A stretch of DNA of 64,000 bases from AWTP1-9 sp035703165. GTDB lineage: Bacteria; Bacteroidota; Bacteroidia; Chitinophagales; Chitinophagaceae. The notes below the pieces were generated by a model. It worked only from the letters and a program-made list of their open reading frames with translations. It was not told the origin of the DNA and ran no database searches. The position numbers were made by a program, and so were the translations under genes. Below, piece by piece: positions 26,089-33,773 of this stretch. Position 1 is the first letter of the stretch, and every line of letters starts with the position of its first letter. The stretch covers positions 84,472 through 148,471 of the forward strand of contig DASSYR010000046.1 of the NCBI GenBank assembly GCA_035703165.1, read 5' to 3'.

Positions 26089-26151
26089 TTATTGAATATT
26101 TTAATTCAGTAAATATGTTAAACAATGCGCTAAACAGCTTGAATAAACCTG

Positions 26152-26907
26152 CTATTGTTTAAGAACTTCCGAAGGCGAAACGCCAAACATTTCTGTAAAT
26201 GTGCGGCTCAGGTGGGCCACATCAGCAAAGCCGCTTTCATAACCAGCCTGTGTAAATGATTGTCCCTGCATTACGGCTTTTAAGGCTGCCTGCATCCGGC
26301 ACCAAAGCACATATCTGCGAAAAGGAATGCCTGTCTGTTCTTTGAACAAATGGGCAAAGCGGCTTTCAGATAGATAGACTTTTGAAGCAATAGCTTCTAA
26401 ATTAATTTCTTTATGTAAAGATGACTGAATGCAAGTTAGAGCATCCATAATTCTGGGTTCAATGCCTGTTTTATTAGCATCAGAAGCGGTGATTGCTTCA
26501 ACAAGGGAATGAATAATTTCTACAAAATCTTTATCGTCTGTTGAATCAGATTTAAACCAATCAATAAATCTTCCTCTGGTTTCAGCAATCTCTTTATCCA
26601 AATAATGAATGACCCCATGTTTTTTAAGCTGAAGTTTTTTTTCAAGTTGTAAAGCAAGTGATAATTCTGCATCAAGGTAGATAAAAATATAAAAGTCGTC
26701 CTCCCCGCAGAATTGATGGGGTAAATCGGCTGCGATGATGCTACACTCACTCTTTTCAAATTCTACGCCATTTGTAGAAAGCAAAAAAGGCTTATCAAAA
26801 GCTATTACTATCTCCAAAGCATGATGTAAATGTAATTTAGTGATAACTTGCCTGCCTATGTACACAGCCAGGCCATCATGAATTTGGAGTTTAAATGTTT
26901 GGTTCAT
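26152..26907 (-). CDS. AraC-family transcription regulator
   Basis: A 251-residue regulator: an N-terminal cupin-like sensing region (KLHLHHALEIVIAFD) and a C-terminal double HTH with NLEAIASKVYLSESRFAHLF and SFTQAGYESGFADVAHLSRT, ending in FTEMFGVSPSEVLKQ. It lies next to the desaturase fusion and the small zinc ribbon gene on the same strand. The effector is unknown. Confidence 0.88.
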   Translation of the reverse strand: MNQTFKLQIHDGLAVYIGRQVITKLHLHHALEIVIAFDKPFLLSTNGVEFEKSECSIIAADLPHQFCGEDDFYIFIYLDAELSLALQLEKKLQLKKHGVIHYLDKEIAETRGRFIDWFKSDSTDDKDFVEIIHSLVEAITASDANKTGIEPRIMDALTCIQSSLHKEINLEAIASKVYLSESRFAHLFKEQTGIPFRRYVLWCRMQAALKAVMQGQSFTQAGYESGFADVAHLSRTFTEMFGVSPSEVLKQ

Positions 26908-26910
26908 CTT

Positions 26911-27126
26911 TTATTTGCAGCAACTTTTACCTTGCTGCATGGGAGGGCAAGAAATACTACCATAACTACAAAAAATGCAACAATCCCCCTGCTTCGGCTT
27001 AAGCCTTGTTTTACAATTTCTGCAGGTATAAAAAAATTGGCAAGCATCAATAGGCATTTTTTCTTGTTCTTTTTGTCCGCAAACAGGGCAGGTAATAATT
27101 GATAATATTTGGATATTCACTTGCAA
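26911..27126 (-). CDS. GDCCVxC-type small zinc ribbon protein
   Basis: A 71-residue protein with several Cys pairs: CPVC near residue 14, CRNC near residue 35 and the family signature GDCCIFCSYG near residue 47, then CPP and a Cys-Cys end. This matches the GDCCVxC putative zinc ribbon group often found near mercury or copper resistance genes. It ends 3 bp before the AraC gene, likely co-transcribed with it. Metal-linked function is inferred from context. Confidence 0.8.
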   Translation of the reverse strand: MQVNIQILSIITCPVCGQKEQEKMPIDACQFFYTCRNCKTRLKPKQGDCCIFCSYGSISCPPMQQGKSCCK

Positions 27127-27199
27127 CAGTCCTTTTTTCGTACAAAGATAGCTTTGAAGATTTTCCAGAAAAATTGCCCTATTGATTTTATTACAGTCA

Positions 27200-27940
27200 T
27201 TATAACATAGTTAATAACATAACACCACTCATGCCAATCATTAATAAATCTTCAATAATGGTGATGGTACTCATGGGTAAATTAAATACGGAACCAAGAC
27301 AGGCACATTTTATTTTATGCTTATTTAAAACGCTTTGTAAAACCCCGATAATGCTTACCGTCATTACTACAAAGGTAACGATATTGGTAAGGATGGGATT
27401 AAACCCAGTTAAGAAGGCTAAGCCTAAAGCAAGTTCAGTAAATGCATAAACATAGCCCCACCCGTTCCATTTTTTTGCCACAACATCATACATAGCGTAG
27501 CTTTCGGCAAATCCTTTCAGGTTAAGCAATTTGAAAAAAGAAAAAACCAAAAAGAATCCTGCCATAAAATGATTCATCCAACGCATCCAAATAAAATCTC
27601 CCTGTACCCATTCAGCCAGCAGTGTGATGCCGGTAATGTAACCAAAAATCAATAATATGGGTTTGTAAGTTTGTAGCCATGATTTTGTGTCATCATCAGG
27701 GACAGGTGTTACTGCTTCATGATGCAGTTGACTTATCTCGGAGAGTTGATATTTAGGGAAATCCTTTAATGCTTCCTTTAGCTCATTAGTAGAGACATGT
27801 TTATCCATGTCAAGAGTGGCTTGTCCTTTTGGCAAATCTATAGTTACATCTTTTACTCCTGGTACTTTTGATAAAAGGCTTTGTACCTTAGCCTGGCAAC
27901 CGGTACAGGTCATGCCAGTGACGGAATATGTATGTGTCAT
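27200..27940 (-). CDS. HMA domain fused to MauE/DoxX-type membrane protein
   Basis: A 246-residue protein. An N-terminal HMA domain (residues 1-65) has the motif GMTCTGC, and a C-terminal membrane part has four hydrophobic helices of the MauE/DoxX kind (WIRWMNHFMAGFFLVFSFFK-type helix, NGWGYVYAFTELALGLAFL, CACLGSVFNLP). MauE/DoxX proteins help handle thiol-redox or metal intermediates in the membrane. Together the domains suggest capture or transfer of a soft metal at the inner membrane. Adjacent genes are a zinc ribbon and an HMA-AraC regulator. Confidence 0.85.
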   Translation of the reverse strand: MTHTYSVTGMTCTGCQAKVQSLLSKVPGVKDVTIDLPKGQATLDMDKHVSTNELKEALKDFPKYQLSEISQLHHEAVTPVPDDDTKSWLQTYKPILLIFGYITGITLLAEWVQGDFIWMRWMNHFMAGFFLVFSFFKLLNLKGFAESYAMYDVVAKKWNGWGYVYAFTELALGLAFLTGFNPILTNIVTFVVMTVSIIGVLQSVLNKHKIKCACLGSVFNLPMSTITIIEDLLMIGMSGVMLLTML

Positions 27941-28015
27941 AGCTTAATAATTAATGACACAAAGTTCTATTCAATATTTCACCAAATGTTATAGAATTAT
28001 GGGAGAGAGTTATAC

Positions 28016-28585
28016 CTATTTGATTTTAACTTTATCTAAAGGCTTGCGATGAGAAGAACCTAATTTTTTGAAATGACTCGGTGTAAGCCCGGTAATTTTT
28101 TTGAATTGTGAAGATAAATGCGCTACGCTGCTATAACCTAACTTGTAAGAAATCTCACTCAAATTCAGTTCGCCATATACCAGCCATTCTTTTACTTTCT
28201 CAGTTTTTTGAAGAATAAAAAACTGTTCAAGGGTTATGCCTTCTACCTCAGAGAATAGCCGGGAAATATAACTATAGTCTTTATGCAGTGCGGAGCTTAA
28301 AAATTGAATAATGCTAAAATGCTCCTCTATATCACCTGACTGAACCTTTTTAATTAGTAGCCCTTTAATTATTTCAATCTGCTTTTGTTTTTGGTCATCC
28401 AAAATTTCAAAGCCCAGCAAATTCAATCTATCAGTTAATTGAAGCAATTGTTTTGATGTAGGCTTTTTTTGCAACACAACCTCTCCCAAATTAATCCCGA
28501 TTGTTTTCAAGTTAAGTTTTTTTAGCTCCTGGCTAACGGCCGTTACACAACGATTGCAAACCATGTTCTTTATAAATAAAACCAT
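28016..28585 (-). CDS. HMA-like/AraC fusion transcription regulator (second copy)
   Basis: A 189-residue regulator built like the one at 14320-14922: an HMA-like head with NMVCNRC (MxCxxC, Met8-Cys13) and a C-terminal AraC HTH (NLSEISYKLGYSSVAHLSSQ, ending FKKITGLTPSHFKK). The middle (FSIIQFLSSALHKDYSYISR) is an extra helical linker shared with the first copy. It should sense a metal for the nearby HMA-MauE gene 75 bp downstream. A perfect 12-bp palindrome lies just upstream of its start, a candidate autoregulatory site. Confidence 0.82.
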   Translation of the reverse strand: MVLFIKNMVCNRCVTAVSQELKKLNLKTIGINLGEVVLQKKPTSKQLLQLTDRLNLLGFEILDDQKQKQIEIIKGLLIKKVQSGDIEEHFSIIQFLSSALHKDYSYISRLFSEVEGITLEQFFILQKTEKVKEWLVYGELNLSEISYKLGYSSVAHLSSQFKKITGLTPSHFKKLGSSHRKPLDKVKIK

Positions 28586-28591
28586 AAGTGT

Positions 28592-28603
28592 TTATACGTA
28601 TAA
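28592..28603. promoter_or_regulatory. Perfect palindrome TTATACGTATAA before the HMA-AraC gene
   Basis: A 12-bp perfect palindrome 6 bp upstream of the start codon at 28585. Its closeness to the start suggests a repressor or autoregulatory operator. Which protein binds is not known. Confidence 0.45.
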
Positions 28604-28789
28604 GAATGAATTTAATTATTGGTATTTCTACTGGTTGCAATATCGCTATTTTAAACAATGCTATAGCTGTAGTTTAAAGATTGTTTAAAGTAAGGCCTGA
28701 TTTTCAGTATTATTATGCAACAATGGCCCGGGATGCTATAATCGGTATAAAAATTGAGCATCAATTATTTATAGACAACCAATTGAGCC

Positions 28790-29359
28790 ATGATGAGAGC
28801 AACATTAAACGACAGGGAGTTGGTAACTGATATTTTAACCCGGTCTTTTATTGACAACAAAAGTGTCAATTACATACTTAAACAAGATGAAAAAAAAGAG
28901 CAGCGTATTAAACGCCTCATGGAATATTCATTCAATATCTGCAATTTATTTGGTGATGTTTTTATATCAGATGATAAAAATGGATGTGCTTTGATTGTGA
29001 TGCCTGATAGAAAAAAAACTACACTAAAATCAATTTTACTCGACATAAAAATGGCTCTTTTTGTTATAGGGCTTTCAAATATAAACAAAGTCATCAGCCG
29101 TGAATCCGCCATCAGTAAAATACATCCGGGAAAAGATATTTACTATTTATGGTTTATAGGTGTACAACCATCAGAACAAGGCCGTGGAGTTGGCAGCCAA
29201 CTTCTAAATGAAATTATTCGAAAAGCAATTTCAGAGGGAAAAACTATTTGCCTTGAAACATCAACACTCAAAAACATCCCTTGGTATGAAAAACATGGTT
29301 TTGCAATTTACCGGGAAATGGATTTTGGTTATAAACTGTATTGCATGAAAATGTCTTAA
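28790..29359 (+). CDS. GNAT-family N-acetyltransferase
   Basis: A 189-residue acetyltransferase. Motif A, the acetyl-CoA loop, is QPSEQGRGVGSQLLNEI, preceded by the strand IYYLWFIGV and followed by ICLETS and YEKHGF, all standard for GNAT enzymes. The substrate is unknown; the resistance- or stress-type GNATs of Bacteroidota look alike. It is the first plus-strand gene after the metal block and is 15 bp ahead of the LuxR-type regulator. Confidence 0.85.
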   Translation: MMRATLNDRELVTDILTRSFIDNKSVNYILKQDEKKEQRIKRLMEYSFNICNLFGDVFISDDKNGCALIVMPDRKKTTLKSILLDIKMALFVIGLSNINKVISRESAISKIHPGKDIYYLWFIGVQPSEQGRGVGSQLLNEIIRKAISEGKTICLETSTLKNIPWYEKHGFAIYREMDFGYKLYCMKMS

Positions 29360-29374
29360 TAAACATCCAAGGAT

Positions 29375-30355
29375 ATGCTTTTGCTTGGTACACAAATGCA
29401 TGTAATTACGTTTCTGTTCATTTGTATAGAAACAGTTATTCTTTTTTACCTTATTATCTACCGGCTTGCAAGACCAGATGATAAATCAAGCTGGCTTAAT
29501 ATTATTCTTATTCTGTTGCTTATTCTCTACAATGTTACCGGGGGCCTATTGCCTGACCCTAATCTCCCCGGTTCCTACTTTGTCCAAACATCCATTGCGT
29601 ATGCGACAGGGTTTATTACACCGTGTTACTTTCCATATTACGTATATAATGCCTTTGCCCTTGAAAAAATGAAGTTTCATGCCTACAAAGGTGTTATTCT
29701 ATTTCTTGTGATTCCTTATTTTATCTTCGTTGTTTTATTTGTTGCTTCTGGTGAATTAGATGTTGCAAAAGACCTGCTTGTTATTCCTGTTTTGTACGCA
29801 ATTTGGGTAATTCTTACATTGATTGGCGCAGTAAAATTTAAGTATGAAAATAACTTTGGAACAAAAGCTGCTAAAGAAGAAGTTGCCGTTCTTTTCCTGA
29901 GTCTGACACCTTGGGTTGGATTACCCATTATTGACTACTTCAACCTGGGACAGGCAGTAGAAGCGACTACAACAAATACTGGTTTTCTCTTATTGCTGGC
30001 ACTGCAATTGAAACAACATATCGTTCGGTTACGGGAAGAACATGAACGACTAATTACTTCTGAGGAACAATTGCTTAAATGGAATGAGCAATTACAGGAA
30101 GAGGTGAGAAAACGTACTCAGGAATTAGAAAGGATAAGCCGAGAAGAGAGGCTTACTCAAAATTGCAAATTATACAGTCTTACAACCAGGGAAATTGAAA
30201 TTGTTATACTCGTTTACAAAGGATATTCTCATAAACAAATTGCTGAGATGTTGTTTATAGCTGAGAGGACCGTTGCAAAACATGTTCAGAATATATTTGA
30301 AAAGGCACAGGTATCTAATCGCTTAGAACTGAGCAGGAAACTGGATATGGTATAA
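29375..30355 (+). CDS. Membrane protein with LuxR-type HTH
   Basis: A 326-residue regulator with about seven hydrophobic helices in residues 1-215, a coiled linker (KWNEQLQEEVRKRTQELERI) and a C-terminal LuxR HTH (LTTREIEIVILVYKGYSHKQ then AERTVAKHVQNIFEKA). It probably reads a membrane signal and controls transcription directly. Start at ATG 29375 or 29396 is possible. It sits at the divide between the minus-strand cargo and the plus-strand conjugation genes, so control of either is possible. Confidence 0.82.
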   Translation: MLLLGTQMHVITFLFICIETVILFYLIIYRLARPDDKSSWLNIILILLLILYNVTGGLLPDPNLPGSYFVQTSIAYATGFITPCYFPYYVYNAFALEKMKFHAYKGVILFLVIPYFIFVVLFVASGELDVAKDLLVIPVLYAIWVILTLIGAVKFKYENNFGTKAAKEEVAVLFLSLTPWVGLPIIDYFNLGQAVEATTTNTGFLLLLALQLKQHIVRLREEHERLITSEEQLLKWNEQLQEEVRKRTQELERISREERLTQNCKLYSLTTREIEIVILVYKGYSHKQIAEMLFIAERTVAKHVQNIFEKAQVSNRLELSRKLDMV

Positions 30356-30393
30356 AATGCGTAGCTGGGGGAATTGCATAAAATAGTCAATTT

Positions 30394-30421
30394 TACGCAG
30401 CTAAATAGTAAGTTTTGCGTA
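30394..30421. promoter_or_regulatory. Inverted repeat TACGCA-N16-TGCGTA
   Basis: TACGCA at 30394-30399 and TGCGTA at 30416-30421 form a spaced inverted repeat about 60 bp upstream of the 30480 start. The TACGCA word also occurs in the leader regions at 32325, 39250 and 48796, though at varying distances. It may be an operator of the element. Confidence 0.35.
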
Positions 30422-30450
30422 TTGAATTAGGTTTATAATTTGATAGGTGA

Positions 30451-30469
30451 TTGGTATTGTTAATACCAA
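30451..30469. promoter_or_regulatory. Palindrome TTGGTATT-GTT-AATACCAA
   Basis: A perfect 8-bp-arm palindrome with a 3-base centre, 10 bp before the ATG at 30480. Position and symmetry fit a repressor operator. The nearby XRE and HTH genes are candidate binders. Confidence 0.5.
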
Positions 30470-30479
30470 ATCAACCAAT

Positions 30480-31691
30480 ATGTCAAAAAGAGAGAACGGC
30501 GTTGCTTCTGTTATGCAAGCAACAGGGAAAATGGAGTTGACATCTGCCACGGAAATACTTCATCAATGGAATTTATCAATTGCTGACGGCTTTGCTGATG
30601 CGGATAGCAATTCTGTTAAACCAGATAGCAGCGTTTTTGTTGAGCTATTGAATAAGTGGAGTAATATCGCAGAAAATCTGCAGCGATTGATTTTAGATGA
30701 AATGATTGGCAGGCACCATGCAAAAGATAAAGAGGAATTCATCCGGATGGTTCAATTAATGCTGACAAAATTATTAGATAAAGTTTCTTTAGTCTATTCC
30801 TGTTCCTCAGTTTCAAAAAATGATAGTCAACCCGGTTCACTAATACAGGAGTTATTAAGGGCACTTCATTTTATACAAGAATATTTTGGAACTTATTTTG
30901 ATAAAAATGAAAGAGTACCGGATGTATTAATATCTTTTTACAAAAAAGAAATTAATAGCTTATCTGAAGCCCTCCGGCTAAAATTATCTCAATCAGACCT
31001 GGTGGAGCCATTACTTACAGAAACACTGATTAATCATTTCTCTGGCTCGTTTGAAAGTGGTAACATGCCGGTTAGTTATCGCCTGCATTTTTATGAAAAG
31101 GAATTACTACGGGAACTTTCAAAAGAAGTAAATCCTGCAACAGACAGTATCAGAAAGCTATTATACTACTATAACTTTAATTCTTCGGCGTTCGTTATAT
31201 ATGAGTTTGACAGGTTAGTTAATCTGGTATCAGCTATTACATCAAAATCTGAAAAAATATTAATGCTTCGTTCTGAATTAAAGAGTATAAATCAATTACC
31301 AGTAAGAGTAAATTATTACTTCGATTACAATATGCCTACGCTGAAGGAACAGGTGAGTACCTGGATAACAGAAGAAATAAAATACTGTGAGGCAGGCAAT
31401 TTTACGCAATCACCCAATACATCTGTAACTGAGCCAGAAAACAAAATCAATACAACACTGTCTGTTGCAAAATTAGGCTTGCTCATCCGGCTGTTGGTGG
31501 TTGATAAAATTATTGTTAATAGAACGGTGGCGCCCATGTTACGAACCGTTGCCAAAACCTTCACCACTTTACAAAGGGAGGAAATTTCATTCGGCAGTTT
31601 AGAAACAAAATATCATGCACCAGACAAAGCAACAATAGGCATGATGAAGGAAATGCTTGCAAAATGGATTCATATTTTGGGTAAGTTGTGA
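30480..31691 (+). CDS. Unrecognised 403-residue protein
   Basis: The start is ATG 30480 (MSKRENGVASVMQATGKMEL), just after the palindrome; an upstream start would run through that operator. The protein is mostly alpha-helical with no signal peptide or membrane segment. Amphipathic helices run throughout and no catalytic motif is seen. Its place beside the XRE regulator at the beginning of the conjugation region suggests an element-specific gene. Function is unknown. Confidence 0.6.
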   Translation: MSKRENGVASVMQATGKMELTSATEILHQWNLSIADGFADADSNSVKPDSSVFVELLNKWSNIAENLQRLILDEMIGRHHAKDKEEFIRMVQLMLTKLLDKVSLVYSCSSVSKNDSQPGSLIQELLRALHFIQEYFGTYFDKNERVPDVLISFYKKEINSLSEALRLKLSQSDLVEPLLTETLINHFSGSFESGNMPVSYRLHFYEKELLRELSKEVNPATDSIRKLLYYYNFNSSAFVIYEFDRLVNLVSAITSKSEKILMLRSELKSINQLPVRVNYYFDYNMPTLKEQVSTWITEEIKYCEAGNFTQSPNTSVTEPENKINTTLSVAKLGLLIRLLVVDKIIVNRTVAPMLRTVAKTFTTLQREEISFGSLETKYHAPDKATIGMMKEMLAKWIHILGKL

Positions 31692-31725
31692 AGACTGTAG
31701 TTGCTTACCACATCGTAAAATCAAA

Positions 31726-31944
31726 TCAATATTTCAACAGCCTCACAAGATTATTTTTCTCAAGATACCTCCATAGTTCCTGATAATGATGATATGTAAA
31801 ACCATCTAATTTCAACAGTTGGCTTACCGGCCAATTAAGCAGTTGCTCCATATTATTAAAACAAAGACGGCTGCACAGGTCTTGAAATCCCGGCGTAAAG
31901 GGATGATTTTGTAGCGGACTTTTTATGAATAATTCGACTTTCAT
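31726..31944 (-). CDS. Small helix-hairpin-helix-like protein
   Basis: A 72-residue protein. Its core NMEQLLNWPVSQLLKLDGFT followed by YHHYQELWRYLEKN resembles the C-terminal domain of the RNA polymerase alpha subunit and other helix-hairpin-helix modules that contact DNA or protein. It lies on the opposite strand between the 403-residue gene and the XRE regulator. A regulatory role is plausible. Confidence 0.55.
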   Translation of the reverse strand: MKVELFIKSPLQNHPFTPGFQDLCSRLCFNNMEQLLNWPVSQLLKLDGFTYHHYQELWRYLEKNNLVRLLKY

Positions 31945-32035
31945 TGCTAAAACTTATAAGTAATCACCATCTGCGGCCTTATTAGACCGCAATTATTATG
32001 CCTGATTAAGTCATATTGCCAACTCATTATTTAAT

Positions 32036-32269
32036 ATGATTCGGCAAAGCGACAAAGGCAATCTGAAAAAGTTGGGTGCAAATATTAAAAGGCTCCGGGA
32101 GATGAAAAATCTAAGTCTTCGGGAATTGTCATATGCCTGTGATATTGATAACAGCAAGATTTCGAAAATTGAAAAAGGTCAAATTAATATAACATTTACT
32201 ACGATTTTACAATTAGCAAAAGCTTTGGAAATTTCTCCATCTGAATTACTCAGGACCGATTACGATTAA
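32036..32269 (+). CDS. XRE-family HTH regulator
   Basis: A 77-residue Cro/C1-type protein: LGANIKRLREMKNLSLRELS, then ACDIDNSKISKIEKGQINIT and TTILQLAKALEISPSEL. It consists of the DNA-binding domain alone. It precedes the first copy of the repeated leader element and is the best local candidate to bind it or the palindrome at 30451. Confidence 0.9.
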   Translation: MIRQSDKGNLKKLGANIKRLREMKNLSLRELSYACDIDNSKISKIEKGQINITFTTILQLAKALEISPSELLRTDYD

Positions 32270-32301
32270 TTCCCCCATTCATACTTTTTCATCATTAAGG
32301 T

Positions 32302-32353
32302 AGTCCTACCGTACCTATCTCAAATACGCAGTTTTTGGAAATGTTTTTGTACT
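32302..32353 (+). promoter_or_regulatory. Repeated tra leader element, copy A
   Basis: AGTCCTACCGTACCTAT begins at 32302 and TTGGAAA begins at 32335, exactly 33 bp later, with TTG again 12 bases on. The same arrangement occurs at 39258/39291 and 48808/48841. It lies about 60 bp before the 152-residue gene. Likely a promoter with an upstream binding site for a shared activator or repressor. Confidence 0.7.
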
Positions 32354-32395
32354 CCTGTTATTGATACAAATTCATAACTAAAGATTAACGGTATT

Positions 32396-32854
32396 ATGTT
32401 ACAATCAATATCATGGAGCCAATACTTCTCCACTCTGTTGTTATCAATAATTGTTTATTACGGCTATGTGGCATACAAATATTTTCGCTGGGAAATTCTT
32501 TCCCTGATAGGTATAAAAAAAGTAGATGAAAAAGGAACACCCATTCCGGTAGCTGAAATAAAAAAACAGTTTACAGCAAGTAATCATGCAGATTTTTTAC
32601 CAAAAGAACCGCTTGTTGATGTAAATGGCAAACTACAACCATTTTGGGATGAAATGAATGCTTACCTGGCTGAAGTAAAGCCACAAGCTCCTAAAGAGGA
32701 AGTTTGTTTTGCAATTAAGAAAATATTAGAAAAGTATCCAGAGTTAAACAGCACAGAATATAAAACTGAAGCAGAAGCCACAATATGCGGATTACTTAAT
32801 CAATATTTTCCAGAAAAATTTACAGTAGCAGACATGCAAAATATCTGGCACTGA
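32396..32854 (+). CDS. Membrane-anchored protein of the conjugation region
   Basis: A 152-residue protein with one N-terminal transmembrane helix (residues 9-31, YFSTLLLSIIVYYGYVAYKY) and a soluble helical rest. It has no motif I recognise. It opens the tra transcript from copy A of the leader element and is separated from traE by a strong hairpin. Proteins of this size and topology often precede DUF4134 genes in Bacteroidota elements. Confidence 0.6.
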   Translation: MLQSISWSQYFSTLLLSIIVYYGYVAYKYFRWEILSLIGIKKVDEKGTPIPVAEIKKQFTASNHADFLPKEPLVDVNGKLQPFWDEMNAYLAEVKPQAPKEEVCFAIKKILEKYPELNSTEYKTEAEATICGLLNQYFPEKFTVADMQNIWH

Positions 32855-32859
32855 AAAGT

Positions 32860-32930
32860 AATGCTTCATTATCGGCGTGCAGGAAAATAAAGTGCAGAAG
32901 GGTTAGTATAATGAAGCATTCTTTTTTATT
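32860..32930 (+). terminator. 13-bp perfect hairpin plus T tract before traE
   Basis: AATGCTTCATTAT (32860-32872) pairs perfectly with ATAATGAAGCATT (32908-32920), followed by CTTTTTTATT. The loop is 35 bases and contains GTGCAG twice. It ends about 30 bp before the traE start, so it is either a terminator after the 152-residue gene or an attenuator that gates expression of the tra operon. Confidence 0.7.
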
Positions 32931-32957
32931 ATTCAATTTTAAAAAATTAATGTGTGT

Positions 32958-33278
32958 ATGAAAAAAGTGATTGAAAGAAAAAATGTTGTTTACTGTACAG
33001 CCTGTTTTTTATTACTGCTGCTTACTGTTTCAGCTATTGCACAGGATGGTAACGCTGGCATAAATGAAGCCAACACCAAAGTACGAAGCTATTTTGCTGC
33101 CGGTGTAAATCTGATGTATGCCGTTGGCGCCATTGTGGGATTGATAGGTGCCGTAAAAGTTTATCAAAAGTGGAACAGTGGTGACCATGATACCGGAAAA
33201 GTGGCGGCGGCCTGGTTTGGTAGTTGTGTTTTTTTGGTAATAGTAGCTACCGTTATTCGTTCCTTCTTTGGTGTATAA
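32958..33278 (+). CDS. traE: TraE-family (DUF4134) conjugation protein
   Basis: A 106-residue membrane protein from ATG 32958 (an ATG 6 bp upstream is also open). A signal-like segment ends near AIAQDGNAG; then two helices VNLMYAVGAIVGLIGAVKVY and AWFGSCVFLVIVATVIRSFF frame the DUF4134 motif YQKWNSGDHDTGK. It is a VirB2/3-like inner-membrane pilus or channel part of the type IV secretion system. It is followed by a 160-residue gene and the methylase-helicase before traF. Confidence 0.9.
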   Translation: MKKVIERKNVVYCTACFLLLLLTVSAIAQDGNAGINEANTKVRSYFAAGVNLMYAVGAIVGLIGAVKVYQKWNSGDHDTGKVAAAWFGSCVFLVIVATVIRSFFGV

Positions 33279-33290
33279 AAAATCTGGCGT

Positions 33291-33773
33291 ATGAAAGAAA
33301 TCTTAATTGGCAAATTACTGGAGTATATCAGGGATAATAATCCTGATATACTTTTTGATTTAGAAGCTAAAGATAAACTCCGTGTTTGGCTGTATGACAA
33401 GGTAAGTACCGCCGGGCCATTAATAAAGCAGTTAAAGAATAGCAGCCGGCCTGAATATATTATTGTGGAAACTTGCCTGCAGGAAATTACAAAAGAATTA
33501 CGTCCATCGAGATACAACTACATACTGAATATCCTGGAAACGGAATTTGAAAATGACTATAAGCAACTTCTTCAATCGGGATTGCTTCAGCATGAGGTTG
33601 TCAATATGATTAGCTTTTGTAATTCCACTTTTGATGACCTGGTGTTTGCCGAAGAAAATGAGGACAATCAGTTTATCCGCTATGCCATAACCGGCGCAGT
33701 AAGTGAATACCTGGAAAGTAACCGTGTGAATGAACCTGTGAGCAATGAGTTACAACAGTCAGCAGAAACTTAA
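33291..33773 (+). CDS. Unrecognised element protein upstream of the methylase-helicase
   Basis: A 160-residue soluble, helical and acidic protein (MKEILIGKLLEYIRDNNPDI). It has no signal peptide, membrane helix or known motif. Its last 29 bases overlap the start of the methylase-helicase, so the two are translationally coupled and may act together. Confidence 0.6.
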   Translation: MKEILIGKLLEYIRDNNPDILFDLEAKDKLRVWLYDKVSTAGPLIKQLKNSSRPEYIIVETCLQEITKELRPSRYNYILNILETEFENDYKQLLQSGLLQHEVVNMISFCNSTFDDLVFAEENEDNQFIRYAITGAVSEYLESNRVNEPVSNELQQSAET

